Source: Candidatus Zixiibacteriota bacterium (GTDB lineage: Bacteria > Zixibacteria > MSB-5A5 > GN15 > JAAZOE01). Taken from it: a stretch of DNA of 43,453 nucleotides. Both the position numbers and the translations under genes were made by a program. The notes beneath the pieces are model-generated. The model had not been told where the DNA came from. It worked only from the letters and a program-made list of their open reading frames with translations, and searched no databases. Of the stretch, positions 1-6,675 are shown in pieces. Every line of letters starts with the position of its first letter. Position 1 is the stretch's first letter. The DNA lies in NCBI GenBank assembly GCA_036480375.1, contig JAZGGI010000037.1, positions 1-43,453 on the forward strand, given 5' to 3'.

Positions 1-80
1 CCGTCTTTACCAATCAAATTTTCGGGATTCTTATAATCTTTGAGAAGTTCTTTAATTAAAGCGGGATCAATCGAATTCAT
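1..80 (-). CDS. IS256-family transposase, N-terminal fragment (runs off window)
   Basis: Read on the minus strand from the ATG at 80, the frame is open to the window edge and gives 26 complete codons. It begins MNSIDPALIKELLKDYKNPE and continues into a LIGKDG segment. This resembles the start of IS256 (Mutator-type) DDE transposases, which have an NPE-D/N-LIG-DGLLK segment followed by the catalytic domain. An AGGAG ribosome site lies just upstream (minus strand, about 86-90). The catalytic DDE residues are outside the window, so it is not possible to say whether the element is intact. The identification rests on about 26 residues and the terminus-like sequence behind the gene. Confidence 0.72.
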   Translation of the reverse strand, partial: MNSIDPALIKELLKDYKNPENLIGKD

Positions 81-165
81 GTTAATTCTCCTGTGTAAAT
101 GCTTCTCTTTTTAATTTCGAAGCATAATCAATTATTTACATTTACACAAAATTCCTTACAGGCTT
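1..165 (-). mobile_element. IS256-like insertion sequence, 5' part with probable terminal inverted repeat
   Basis: The 85 bases upstream of the transposase start carry no other gene. They end at about 134-165 in a stretch that reads, on the minus strand, GAAGCCTGTAAGGAATTTTG and then TGTAAATG. This matches the general look of IS256-family ends (CTGT-AGGAATTTTGTGTAAA). The outer boundary is placed at about 165, next to the stop codon of the HAD gene, and could be off by a few bases. The other end and any target duplication are outside the window. Confidence 0.6.
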
Positions 166-813
166 CTATCCCGCCAGCCAGGGTTTGAGAATATCCATTA
201 TGTCGAATAGGTCATCGGTGATAATGTATTCGGATGCCTTTCCTCTCAAAGCGTTGGAATAATTGATGGCAATTGACCTTCTGCACTTTCTAAAGATGGC
301 GATGTCTGATTCGCTATCGCCAACCGCCACACAATGCTCCAAATCAATGCCGGACTTTGTACAATAATCTATCAGGCATTTTAGTTTCCCGTCTTTGTTC
401 AGGTGAGTCTTAATCCTTCCAGTAAATTTGCGATTTTTAACCTCATATTCACTGCCATAAACACTGTCGAAGCCAAATTTTATCCCGAGGATGTCGGCAA
501 CTTGAATTGGTCCGGAGGTTATTAGTACTGATCCTATTCGTCTCTCCCTTAATAATAATAATACCTTGTCTATATTCTGGATAAGCCGAATACTCTTTGC
601 GAGATTGTCTTTAACTTCCTTAAGGGCAAGTCCCTTGATCAGTTTTACTTTGAAATAATCTGCCTCGATCCACGAAATGCTCCCATCGTTCTCACGGCTT
701 TGTATTTTCTCAAGCGCTTTCAAATTGTTATTAAGCATACAAAGATATCTTACGGAATCGGTGTTCCTGATTAAGGTACCATCCATGTCGAAACTAACGG
801 TCTTAATCTTCAT
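166..813 (-). CDS. HAD-superfamily phosphatase, SerB-like
   Basis: A 215-residue cytoplasmic protein with all HAD signatures: motif I FDMDGT (residues 8-13, nucleophile Asp and acid/base Asp), motif II ITSG (about residues 98-101), and motif III/IV GDSESD (about 166-171). The cap is a short helical insert after motif I, as in phosphoserine phosphatase-like (HAD-IB) enzymes. It probably dephosphorylates a small phosphorylated metabolite; the substrate cannot be read from sequence. A weak AAGGA site precedes the ATG. It is divergent from the MBL lipoprotein gene. The stop codon TAG (166-168) directly abuts the IS256-like terminus, so the last residues may have been reshaped by the insertion. 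Confidence 0.85.
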   Translation of the reverse strand: MKIKTVSFDMDGTLIRNTDSVRYLCMLNNNLKALEKIQSRENDGSISWIEADYFKVKLIKGLALKEVKDNLAKSIRLIQNIDKVLLLLRERRIGSVLITSGPIQVADILGIKFGFDSVYGSEYEVKNRKFTGRIKTHLNKDGKLKCLIDYCTKSGIDLEHCVAVGDSESDIAIFRKCRRSIAINYSNALRGKASEYIITDDLFDIMDILKPWLAG

Positions 814-966
814 TTACAGCAATCCTTTATAGCGACAATTTTCCATTCGGAAGAGTATTACACATCAATTCTTGAATGTAGTGTAATCTGCCGCATTGCT
901 ATTGGCAAGAGGAATCAATGAAAAACAGTATTGCCAAAGAGGATCATTTCTGCACTCCTTTTGCAG

Positions 967-992
967 ATGTCAAAAGTCGGGATTTTTGACCT
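967..992. repeat. dispersed hairpin repeat, copy 1
   Basis: The 26-base element ATGTCAAAAGTCGGGATTTT-TGACCT contains the inverted arms GTCAAAA and TTTTGAC (7 bp). A related copy lies at 2572-2596. The two copies differ by transitions and one gap, and one pair of changes preserves a base pair in the stem. It lies in the divergent gap between the HAD and MBL genes, upstream of the predicted MBL promoter. Confidence 0.5.
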
Positions 993-1009
993 AACGGGAT
1001 ATTTATCAA

Positions 1010-1038
1010 TTGACAATTCAGTAGTTTCATCATAAACT
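1010..1038 (+). promoter_or_regulatory. predicted sigma-70 promoter of the MBL lipoprotein gene
   Basis: TTGACA at 1010-1015 is followed by a 17-base spacer and TAAACT at 1033-1038, with the ATG at 1062. The -35 box is perfect and the -10 box matches in four of six positions. An AGGAGAGG ribosome site lies between promoter and start. Confidence 0.5.
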
Positions 1039-1061
1039 TCAAAGAACTCAGGAGAGGTCTC

Positions 1062-1844
1062 ATGAATCTATCCGCTGTGAAAACGGTATCAATATTTGCA
1101 TTGGCGATCATATTAATATCGGGTTGCTCGGGTAGTAAAAGATTAGAGGTAAAACGTCAGATCACAGGATTGGAGACCAACTGTTATCTGATATATGATA
1201 TTCAGAGCCGGGAAGCCGCTCTTATCGACGTTGGTGGTCCGATAGATTCATTACTGACAATTATTCACGAACAAGACCTAAAACTAAAGTACTTTCTTTT
1301 TACCCACGGGCATGCCGATCACACTATAGGATTACCGGCTATCAGAAATAAATTTCCGGCAGCTTTGGTCTGTATGCATAGAAAAGATTATAAAAATACG
1401 TTTGTCTGGACAGAATGGGCATATGAATACTTCGAGCAGGAAACTATAGAAGAATGGGCCAAGGATCCTGAAATGAAAAAAATTATAGAATTTGATCCTG
1501 ATTCGTTCGGAGAACCGGAAATTTTCGTTACAAATAATCAAGAGTTTGAACTGGGCAATTTTAGAATTAGGGCAATCCATTCACCGGGCCATTCTGTCGG
1601 AAGTATTTGCTATCATATTAATAACTCTCTTTTTTCAGGTGATGTATTGTTTCGAGGAAAAGTAGGTAACACATATCTTTTGGGTGGCTCTCCTGAGGAG
1701 ATAGTCCGTTCGGTTAGACGTTTATATACGATGTTTCCGGATGAGACCATTGTCTACCCGGGGCATAATGAATTCACCACTATCGGCGCAGAAAAGACCG
1801 AAAACGACGAAGTAACAATTGATTCTGTAAGTCTGGAAAACTGA
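1062..1844 (+). CDS. MBL-fold metallo-hydrolase, predicted lipoprotein
   Basis: A 260-residue protein with a lipoprotein signal peptide: hydrophobic segment, then lipobox ISGC with Cys22. It carries the metallo-beta-lactamase fold zinc motif THGHADH (81-87), a second His in PGHS (175-178), the bridging Asp in SGDVLF (192-197) and the last His in YPGH (232-235). The nearby TTIGAEK resembles the glyoxalase II-like branch. A charged insert of about 45 residues (about 110-155) sits between the first and second metal motifs. Thioester or lactone hydrolysis is typical of such proteins, but the substrate is unknown. Lipidation would place it in the periplasm on a membrane, unusual for a glyoxalase II homologue. 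The start is supported by AGGAGAGG. Confidence 0.85.
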   Translation: MNLSAVKTVSIFALAIILISGCSGSKRLEVKRQITGLETNCYLIYDIQSREAALIDVGGPIDSLLTIIHEQDLKLKYFLFTHGHADHTIGLPAIRNKFPAALVCMHRKDYKNTFVWTEWAYEYFEQETIEEWAKDPEMKKIIEFDPDSFGEPEIFVTNNQEFELGNFRIRAIHSPGHSVGSICYHINNSLFSGDVLFRGKVGNTYLLGGSPEEIVRSVRRLYTMFPDETIVYPGHNEFTTIGAEKTENDEVTIDSVSLEN

Positions 1845-1878
1845 TATGCCTGCCTAAGGCAGCGGAAAAATAAATCAA

Positions 1879-1908
1879 ATGGTTCGAGAATCGTTCAGTA
1901 CGGGGTAT
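1879..1908. repeat. 30-bp direct repeat, copy 1
   Basis: The element begins ATGGTTCGAGAATCG and ends TACGGGGTAT. It recurs at 2635-2664 with 28 of 30 bases identical; both differences are A/G transitions. The two copies flank the orphan gene at 2058-2513 in the same orientation. Confidence 0.7.
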
Positions 1909-2057
1909 TGAGATAATCGGACAGGCATCGGGGCAGCGAAATCAGGTTTAGAGCTAAAGGTTACGGTAACGGGAACCGGTTTCACTCATTCGCGGTGAGG
2001 AATAGGAATCGGATGGGCCACCGGTCAAATATTCTAAGTATTATGAAAGGAGCCAGT

Positions 2058-2513
2058 ATGTCATATTGGCGTATGCAACTGCATCCAGCTGAACCATCCA
2101 AGGCCACATATTTCGCCGCCGAAAGTCTTGCCGCCGGATTTATCGGTCTTGATTTTGCAAAATCGGTAGGAGACCTGACTGATATTAAGAAAGACGACTT
2201 GGAGAAAGGAAAACAGGACTACTTGGCTTTCCAGAGTGAAATGTTGCCCGATGATCAGGTGCTTATTATTGTCCACCACTATCCTTTTGCGCTTGTTAAG
2301 GTAAAAGGGGCTTATAACTATATTCGTACACCTGATCGCAGAATCGGAGTATGGTTTCGGCATTTTCGAGAAATTACTGATGTGCGTTATTATGCGGATT
2401 ATGTCAATAATCCCAAAGATTGGGAGAAGCTAATTATGACCGACGCTATTTCCGTTCTTAAAAACGCAAAATCAAAATCGTATCAGTTGATCAAAAGATG
2501 GTTGACTGCTTAA
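2058..2513 (+). CDS. Hypothetical protein, possible PUA/EVE-like fold
   Basis: A 151-residue protein starting MSYWRMQLHPAEP. The ATG at 2058 is chosen because AAAGGAG sits five bases upstream; the in-frame ATG at 1995 has no such site. There is no signal peptide or membrane segment. The central part (QVLIIVHHYPFALVKVKG) is a run of predicted beta strands, followed by an aromatic-rich segment GVWFRHFREI. A W at the start, a GDLT-like turn, and strand-rich phrases of the -VLIIV--YPFALVKVKG type recall PUA/EVE-type readers found beside restriction systems. I cannot assign a family with confidence. It is flanked by two copies of a 30-bp repeat, which suggests an acquired or mobile cassette. Confidence 0.65.
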   Translation: MSYWRMQLHPAEPSKATYFAAESLAAGFIGLDFAKSVGDLTDIKKDDLEKGKQDYLAFQSEMLPDDQVLIIVHHYPFALVKVKGAYNYIRTPDRRIGVWFRHFREITDVRYYADYVNNPKDWEKLIMTDAISVLKNAKSKSYQLIKRWLTA

Positions 2514-2523
2514 GCCGAGTAGT

Positions 2524-2544
2524 TCGAAACCCCTGTGGTTTCGA
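2524..2544. repeat. 8-bp perfect hairpin after the orphan gene
   Basis: TCGAAACC (2524-2531), five-base loop, GGTTTCGA (2537-2544). It starts 11 bases past the stop codon at 2511-2513. There is no T-run after it, so it is not a classic intrinsic terminator, but it could protect the 3' end or be part of the repeat-rich spacer. Confidence 0.5.
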
Positions 2545-2571
2545 TATTGAGTTATCAGCTTTTGTGAGCGA

Positions 2572-2596
2572 ATGTCGAAGTCAGGACTTTCGACCT
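2572..2596. repeat. dispersed hairpin repeat, copy 2
   Basis: The 25-base element reads ATGTCGAAGTCAGGACTTTC and then GACCT, with arms GTCGAA and TTCGAC. It aligns with the copy at 967-992 with one gap and four transitions. The A-to-G change in the left arm is matched by a T-to-C change in the right arm. Confidence 0.5.
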
Positions 2597-2634
2597 GCTC
2601 AAAACTTGCTTATGGACGTGTAAACCTAAATTGT

Positions 2635-2664
2635 ATGGTTCGAAAATCGTTCAATACGGGGTAT
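2635..2664. repeat. 30-bp direct repeat, copy 2
   Basis: Second copy of the element at 1879-1908, differing at two positions (G to A in both). It lies 71 bases upstream of the next orphan gene. In this copy the ATG at its start opens a short frame of about 34 codons; in copy 1 the same frame stops after ten codons, so a coding role is unlikely. Confidence 0.7.
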
Positions 2665-2735
2665 GAGGTTGGGAGGGCAAGCATCCAAGTACTGACTTCG
2701 AATATGGAAAAATACTTGTTGCACTTTTTATTGAT

Positions 2736-3824
2736 ATGATAATTAATGTAGAAAAGAAAAATAAGAAAATGCAATGCAATGCAATCGCAATTAGCACCAA
2801 GAGCCAATGCAAGAATAAGGCCCTTTGGGGTACAAAGTATTGTTGGGTACATTACCCTAAGAGCCAAATAATCGTTGCCACACTATTTACATTAATTGTT
2901 TCAATACTTTTTTCTGAACCCATAAATTATGTTTTGTCAAAATACACTTTCCTAAATTATCTAGATAATACGTCACCTATCATTACAGGCATATTCCCTG
3001 ATGTGTCAATTGAGAAGAAAGTAAATAAAACTACAGAATCGTTCATTGTTTATTACTCCGAAGATGGAGCAGGTTTGGATTTAGATAAATGTAAAATAGA
3101 TTTAAGGCTAAGGAATGGGAATTCATTCGAATCAATTTATGGAAAACTGATTCAATACCCGGAATCCTTGAGTTTCAAATTGGATGAAGAATTAGCGTAT
3201 GGTGACTATTTAATGGGTCTTCTTATTGCCGATAAGGCAGGCAATTATATTAAAGATAATTATGAATTCTCTGTAATAGAACAAGTTGATTTAGACGTTT
3301 CTATAAACTACAGTCATATTACCGCACTGGATATTGCGCGTAAGTTCCCGAATTTCTTCAAAACAAAAATAAATAATGAGTTCGCAGATAGTCTTGGATT
3401 TCTATTATATACAATAGAGTTAACCAATCATGCAGACAATCTATGGATAAAGGATTTAAGCCTTACTGTATGGTTGACCGGATTAATTTTGGATTGGATA
3501 GAAGTAGGACATGATAAAGCTGAAGATATTGAAAGTTATATTAAGGCGGAATCTATGAATAAACTTATACCTAAAGGGCATTTGCTTTTGGGTGAAAGGA
3601 GCTTGAAGATTGATGAAATTGCACCTCACGGTTGGATAAAATTTATAGCTTTGATCGGTCTTCATAAAATTAGCCATCGCGGATTATTTAACGATGGATA
3701 TCTCACTCTGCCCAATACGCAATTAGAAAATGCAAGTATGTATGGAACATATATTTCTAGATGGAATGGCAAAGAGGTAAGGAAAAATGTATATTTCACA
3801 CCGTCTGCAGATTTTGTGGAATAG
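2736..3824 (+). CDS. Membrane-anchored protein with N-terminal zinc knuckle (DUF5763-like)
   Basis: A 362-residue protein of unknown function. The N-terminus has Cys14, Cys25, Cys36 and His39 in the arrangement C-x10-C-x10-C-x2-H, with the phrases QCKNKA and YCWVH typical of the short DUF5763-type zinc knuckle. One hydrophobic segment follows at about 44-60. The remaining 300 residues are polar and strand-rich with no motif I recognise, probably outside the cytoplasm, so the knuckle would be cytoplasmic. No good ribosome site precedes the ATG at 2736 or the in-frame ATG at 2769, so the start is uncertain. The gene is visibly more AT-rich than most of the window and follows the repeat-rich spacer, consistent with transfer. 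Confidence 0.72.
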   Translation: MIINVEKKNKKMQCNAIAISTKSQCKNKALWGTKYCWVHYPKSQIIVATLFTLIVSILFSEPINYVLSKYTFLNYLDNTSPIITGIFPDVSIEKKVNKTTESFIVYYSEDGAGLDLDKCKIDLRLRNGNSFESIYGKLIQYPESLSFKLDEELAYGDYLMGLLIADKAGNYIKDNYEFSVIEQVDLDVSINYSHITALDIARKFPNFFKTKINNEFADSLGFLLYTIELTNHADNLWIKDLSLTVWLTGLILDWIEVGHDKAEDIESYIKAESMNKLIPKGHLLLGERSLKIDEIAPHGWIKFIALIGLHKISHRGLFNDGYLTLPNTQLENASMYGTYISRWNGKEVRKNVYFTPSADFVE

Positions 3825-3864
3825 GCAAGAGTCAAATTTGTAAATCAATAAATTATTCTTAAAC

Positions 3865-3895
3865 AAAAAAAAGGACTGACCATCACAGTCAGTCC
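3865..3895 (-). terminator. intrinsic terminator of the RRM gene
   Basis: GGACTGAC (3873-3880), seven-base loop, GTCAGTCC (3888-3895). On the minus strand it is followed by a T-rich run, the complement of 3865-3872. It lies about 50 bases past the RRM stop codon and may also stop the converging plus-strand transcript from 2736-3824. Confidence 0.8.
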
Positions 3896-3947
3896 CTTAT
3901 AATTATAGTTCAAGCTGCTTTTGGTAAGCAGGCGTTGTAATCAAAGA

Positions 3948-4310
3948 TTACCAGCGTCCGCCGCCACCGCCACCGCGTTGACCACCACGACCGCCGCCGC
4001 CACGACCACCGCCGCCGCGACCACCGCCGCCATAACCACCACCGCGACCACCGCCGCCCCGATTATCGGTGCGAGGGCGAGCTTCGTTGACATTCAGATT
4101 GCGTCCTTTGCATTCGGTTTCATGCAACGCCGCTATGGCTTCTTTGGCTTTGTCATCATCATCCATTTCAACAAATCCGAAACCTTTGGATTCACCGCTG
4201 TACTTGTCTTTGATGATGTTGATACTTGAAATTTCGCCGTGCTCCGCAAATATTTCGCGAAGGTCGTCCTCTGTCGTTTGATACGACAGGTTTCCTACGT
4301 AGATTTTCAT
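3948..4310 (-). CDS. RRM-domain RNA-binding protein with glycine-rich tail
   Basis: A 120-residue protein with one RNA recognition motif (residues 2-79). RNP2 is IYVGNL near the start and RNP1 is KGFGFVEM in the centre. The last 40 residues are Gly/Arg-rich (GGGGRGGG-type repeats ending in GGRW). This is the layout of bacterial glycine-rich RNA-binding proteins (Rbp type), which bind single-stranded RNA and are often cold-induced. A GGAGAG site precedes the ATG. A predicted promoter at 4496-4523 would give a leader of roughly 180 nt, a feature shared with many cold-shock messages. The GC-rich low-complexity tail creates long antisense frames that are not genes. Confidence 0.92.
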   Translation of the reverse strand: MKIYVGNLSYQTTEDDLREIFAEHGEISSINIIKDKYSGESKGFGFVEMDDDDKAKEAIAALHETECKGRNLNVNEARPRTDNRGGGGRGGGYGGGGRGGGGRGGGGRGGQRGGGGGGRW

Positions 4311-4495
4311 TCTACTCTCCGTATTACGTTTATCACATGTCGGAGCGGTTCCTGATCCAGAATTCCTCGACCCTTGATAAACCCATTATTGCGCATTATT
4401 GCGCCGCGTCCTTATCTAAGATTCTTGGAAGAATTGATCAGGAAAACCAATCTTAAAGAAAACCATAGTCCAGGACATTTCTAATTCACATATCT

Positions 4496-4523
4496 ATAAT
4501 ACGGCAAAAAACCCCAAAGTCAA
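4496..4523 (-). promoter_or_regulatory. predicted sigma-70 promoter of the RRM gene
   Basis: On the minus strand TTGACT (4518-4523), 16-base spacer, TATTAT (4496-4501). The start codon is about 180 bases downstream, implying a long untranslated leader that contains the tandem phrase ATTATTGCGC (4385-4402 region). Confidence 0.5.
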
Positions 4524-4543
4524 CACCCTTTTTACAAATTATT

Positions 4544-4573
4544 TTGTTGGAGAGGCTCAAATTTAAGTATAAA
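4544..4573 (+). promoter_or_regulatory. possible promoter of the small barrel gene
   Basis: TTGTTG (4544-4549), 18-base spacer, TATAAA (4568-4573), 28 bases before the ATG at 4601. The boxes are imperfect. It would be divergent from the RRM promoter, with the -35 boxes about 20 bases apart. Confidence 0.35.
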
Positions 4574-4600
4574 ATACAGGTAGTATTCCGGGAGGATAAT

Positions 4601-5209
4601 ATGAAAAATGAGTATATTTTTACCGCGCTGTTAATAATCTGCGCCGCGGGTCTGGCTTTTCCTCAGTCAAATCCGGTCGGACAAAGTAATTTTTTAGTCG
4701 GCGGGAAATTGTATTTTCAAAGCCAGACCGGGGAAGCTTATGAGGATGAGGAGGGAGAATCAACAACGACGATTAGCATAAATCCGGATTTGGGGATATT
4801 TTTTGCCGACGGATTTTATCTCGGAGCCGCCGCGGAAATGCAATCGATCGATATCGGAAAGAAAAGGCGATTGGAATATTCTATCGGGCCCAGGATTGGC
4901 TATTTTTATAACAGTGACAAATATCGGGAAGACAATCAGGGCGCTCTATTCCCGTACGCGACGATATATTTTACCTATGGCGAATTTCAGGATCATGATG
5001 AATTTGAATTCAACTACGTCAAGACATCGATCGGGATAAATCTGGGAGTGGTCAAGATGATCTCGCCCGCTCTGGGGCTCGATATCGGGCTAAAAATCTC
5101 ACACGATACATTTGAAGTTAAAGGAGAGAATCTGGCTGGTATGGACGGAGTTACCGTTCGCCTCGGAGTCGGTTTGGTTGGATTTTTTGGAAAACGATTT
5201 AATTTGTGA
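4601..5209 (+). CDS. Small outer-membrane beta-barrel protein
   Basis: A 202-residue protein. The ATG at 4601 follows GGAGG by five bases and opens a typical Sec signal peptide (KNEY, then a hydrophobic stretch, cleavage near AFPQS). The earlier in-frame ATG at 4544 would bury that signal. The mature part is a run of alternating amphipathic strands (GIFFADGFYLGAAAEM, RIGYFYN, ATIYFTYGEF, IGINLGVV, LGLDIGLKI) ending VGLVGFFGKRFNL. An aromatic residue lies near the C-terminus, as expected for an 8-stranded OmpX/OmpW-like barrel. The function is unknown; structural, adhesive and small-molecule roles are all possible. Confidence 0.8.
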   Translation: MKNEYIFTALLIICAAGLAFPQSNPVGQSNFLVGGKLYFQSQTGEAYEDEEGESTTTISINPDLGIFFADGFYLGAAAEMQSIDIGKKRRLEYSIGPRIGYFYNSDKYREDNQGALFPYATIYFTYGEFQDHDEFEFNYVKTSIGINLGVVKMISPALGLDIGLKISHDTFEVKGENLAGMDGVTVRLGVGLVGFFGKRFNL

Positions 5210-5245
5210 TTGCATTTATAGAACTGAGATATATTTATATTCATC

Positions 5246-6481
5246 ATGCCCCGTACCAACACAAAATATTTATCGATATCAATTAGGCAGGCGCGAAGAT
5301 TGGCGTTAAACGCTCAACTGCTTGATGGCAAAACGAAATTCCCCGCTGGTAAAGAAGGGATTGCCCGAGTAATTGAGAAAATCGGTTATGTTCAGATTGA
5401 TACGATCTCTGTCGTCGAACGGGCTCATCATCATACCCTTTGGACGAGACGCGGGGATTATAATGGACAGATGCTGCATGAACTTCAGGCCAAAGATCGG
5501 TGGATTTTTGAGTACTGGGGTCATGCTATGTCGTATCTGCCGATGTCTGATTATCGGTATTACCTGCCCCGGATGAAAAAATTTTGTGATCCTTACAGCA
5601 AATGGGAAAAGATGAGATATCAGAAATACGGTCATTTGATGAAGCCGGTTTTGGAACGGATTAATAAAGAAGGGCCATTGGGCTCCAAAGATTTCGCGCA
5701 GGCGGCTGATAAGAAGAGAGGGACATGGTGGGATTGGCGGCCGGCTAAAGTGGCTCTCGAGATGCTATTCTGGCGTGGGGAATTGATGATAACCGAGCGG
5801 CGTAATTTTCATCGAGTATATGATTTGACCGAGCGCGTTTTGCCCGATACGGTTGATACGTCTTTTCCCAATGATGATGAAGTCGGGCGGTTTTTTGTAA
5901 GGCGCGCTCTGCAATCTTACGGCATTGCCACCGATAAAGAAATTCGCGAGCATATTCATTCGGTTGATAAAGAGACGATTGAAAATTCACTGAAGGCAAT
6001 GATTGATTCCAAAGAAGTGGTTCAGATTTCAATTGGTAAGAGTAATAAAAAATATTACGCTCTGCCGGAATCGCTCGAAAAATTAAATTATCTTAAACGC
6101 ACTTCCAAAAAGATCCATATTCTCTCGCCATTTGATAATTTGATAATTCAGCGCGAACGAACCAAAGGTCTTTTTGAATTTGATTATACATTAGAATGTT
6201 ATGTCCCGGCGGCGAAAAGAAAATACGGTTATTTCGTTTTACCGATTTTATGGAGTGATAGATTTGTCGGCCGCATTGACGCCAAAGCGGAGAGAAAGAA
6301 AAAAGTTTTACTGATTCGCAAATTGTATTTTGAAGATAGTTTTGATGAATATGATAAGTTGCTTCCGGCCCTGGTCAAAAAACTGAATGATTTCGCACGG
6401 TTTAACGGATGTGATGAAATTGAGATTGAAAAGATTATACCAACGATTATTAAATCTGCCATAAAGAACGCTCTGAAATAG
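5246..6481 (+). CDS. YcaQ/AlkX-type DNA glycosylase (winged-helix HTH_42 family)
   Basis: A 411-residue protein of the AlkZ/YcaQ winged-helix DNA glycosylase family. The N-terminus RQARRLALNAQ and GIARVIEKIGYVQIDTISVV is characteristic. The catalytic motif reads Q50-I51-D52, the Q-x-D form of the YcaQ (AlkX) branch rather than the Q-x-Q of AlkZ. HHHTLWTR (61-68) and WIFEYWGHAMSYLP follow as family markers. E. coli YcaQ unhooks nitrogen-mustard type interstrand crosslinks and removes alkylated bases, so a role in alkylation repair is likely. The length fits the family. The ribosome site is weak. It stands alone, followed in the same frame by a membrane-protein remnant. Confidence 0.88.
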   Translation: MPRTNTKYLSISIRQARRLALNAQLLDGKTKFPAGKEGIARVIEKIGYVQIDTISVVERAHHHTLWTRRGDYNGQMLHELQAKDRWIFEYWGHAMSYLPMSDYRYYLPRMKKFCDPYSKWEKMRYQKYGHLMKPVLERINKEGPLGSKDFAQAADKKRGTWWDWRPAKVALEMLFWRGELMITERRNFHRVYDLTERVLPDTVDTSFPNDDEVGRFFVRRALQSYGIATDKEIREHIHSVDKETIENSLKAMIDSKEVVQISIGKSNKKYYALPESLEKLNYLKRTSKKIHILSPFDNLIIQRERTKGLFEFDYTLECYVPAAKRKYGYFVLPILWSDRFVGRIDAKAERKKKVLLIRKLYFEDSFDEYDKLLPALVKKLNDFARFNGCDEIEIEKIIPTIIKSAIKNALK

Positions 6482-6622
6482 TTATATTCCTCTTTAATAT
6501 TTTTGCCGGTTTTTTACGGCGGGATGGGATTTGTGTTTGGATCGTTAGGCGCCTGGTTATATAATGTGGTCTCCGGATGGATCGGAGGAATTGAACTCAC
6601 TTTCGAAACAGAGCCAAAGTAA
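6482..6622 (+). pseudogene. C-terminal remnant of a small membrane protein (DUF3566-like)
   Basis: Directly after the glycosylase stop codon, the same frame stays open for 46 codons. It reads LPVFYGGMGFVFGSLGAW, then LYNVVSGWIGGIELTFE, ending at TAA 6620-6622. The pattern of a glycine-rich hydrophobic stretch, W-LYN, GGIEL-FE matches the C-terminal half of small DUF3566-like membrane proteins. No start codon has a good ribosome site: TTG at 6503 and ATG at 6524 are the only options. The usual first helix is missing, so I read it as a 5'-truncated fragment. A short functional peptide started at 6524 (32 residues) cannot be excluded. Confidence 0.5.
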
Positions 6623-6675
6623 ATTGAATCTGGCTTAGCTCCATAGCGTAAATTACGATTTAACGAGGAGAGTAA

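Noticed and set aside
1332-1580. Minus-strand 82-codon frame inside the MBL gene
   Set aside because: Antisense to conserved metal-binding regions of the MBL protein; no supporting signals.
1879-1911. Possible micro-ORF in the 30-bp repeat starting ATGGTTCGA
   Set aside because: In copy 1 it stops after ten codons and in copy 2 it runs on to about 34; both differences between copies change the amino acid, so there is no sign of coding constraint.
3921-4229. Plus-strand 102-codon frame rich in Thr and Ala
   Set aside because: It is antisense to the glycine-rich tail of the RRM gene; the composition is the mirror of GGN/CGN codons and it has no ribosome site or homology features.
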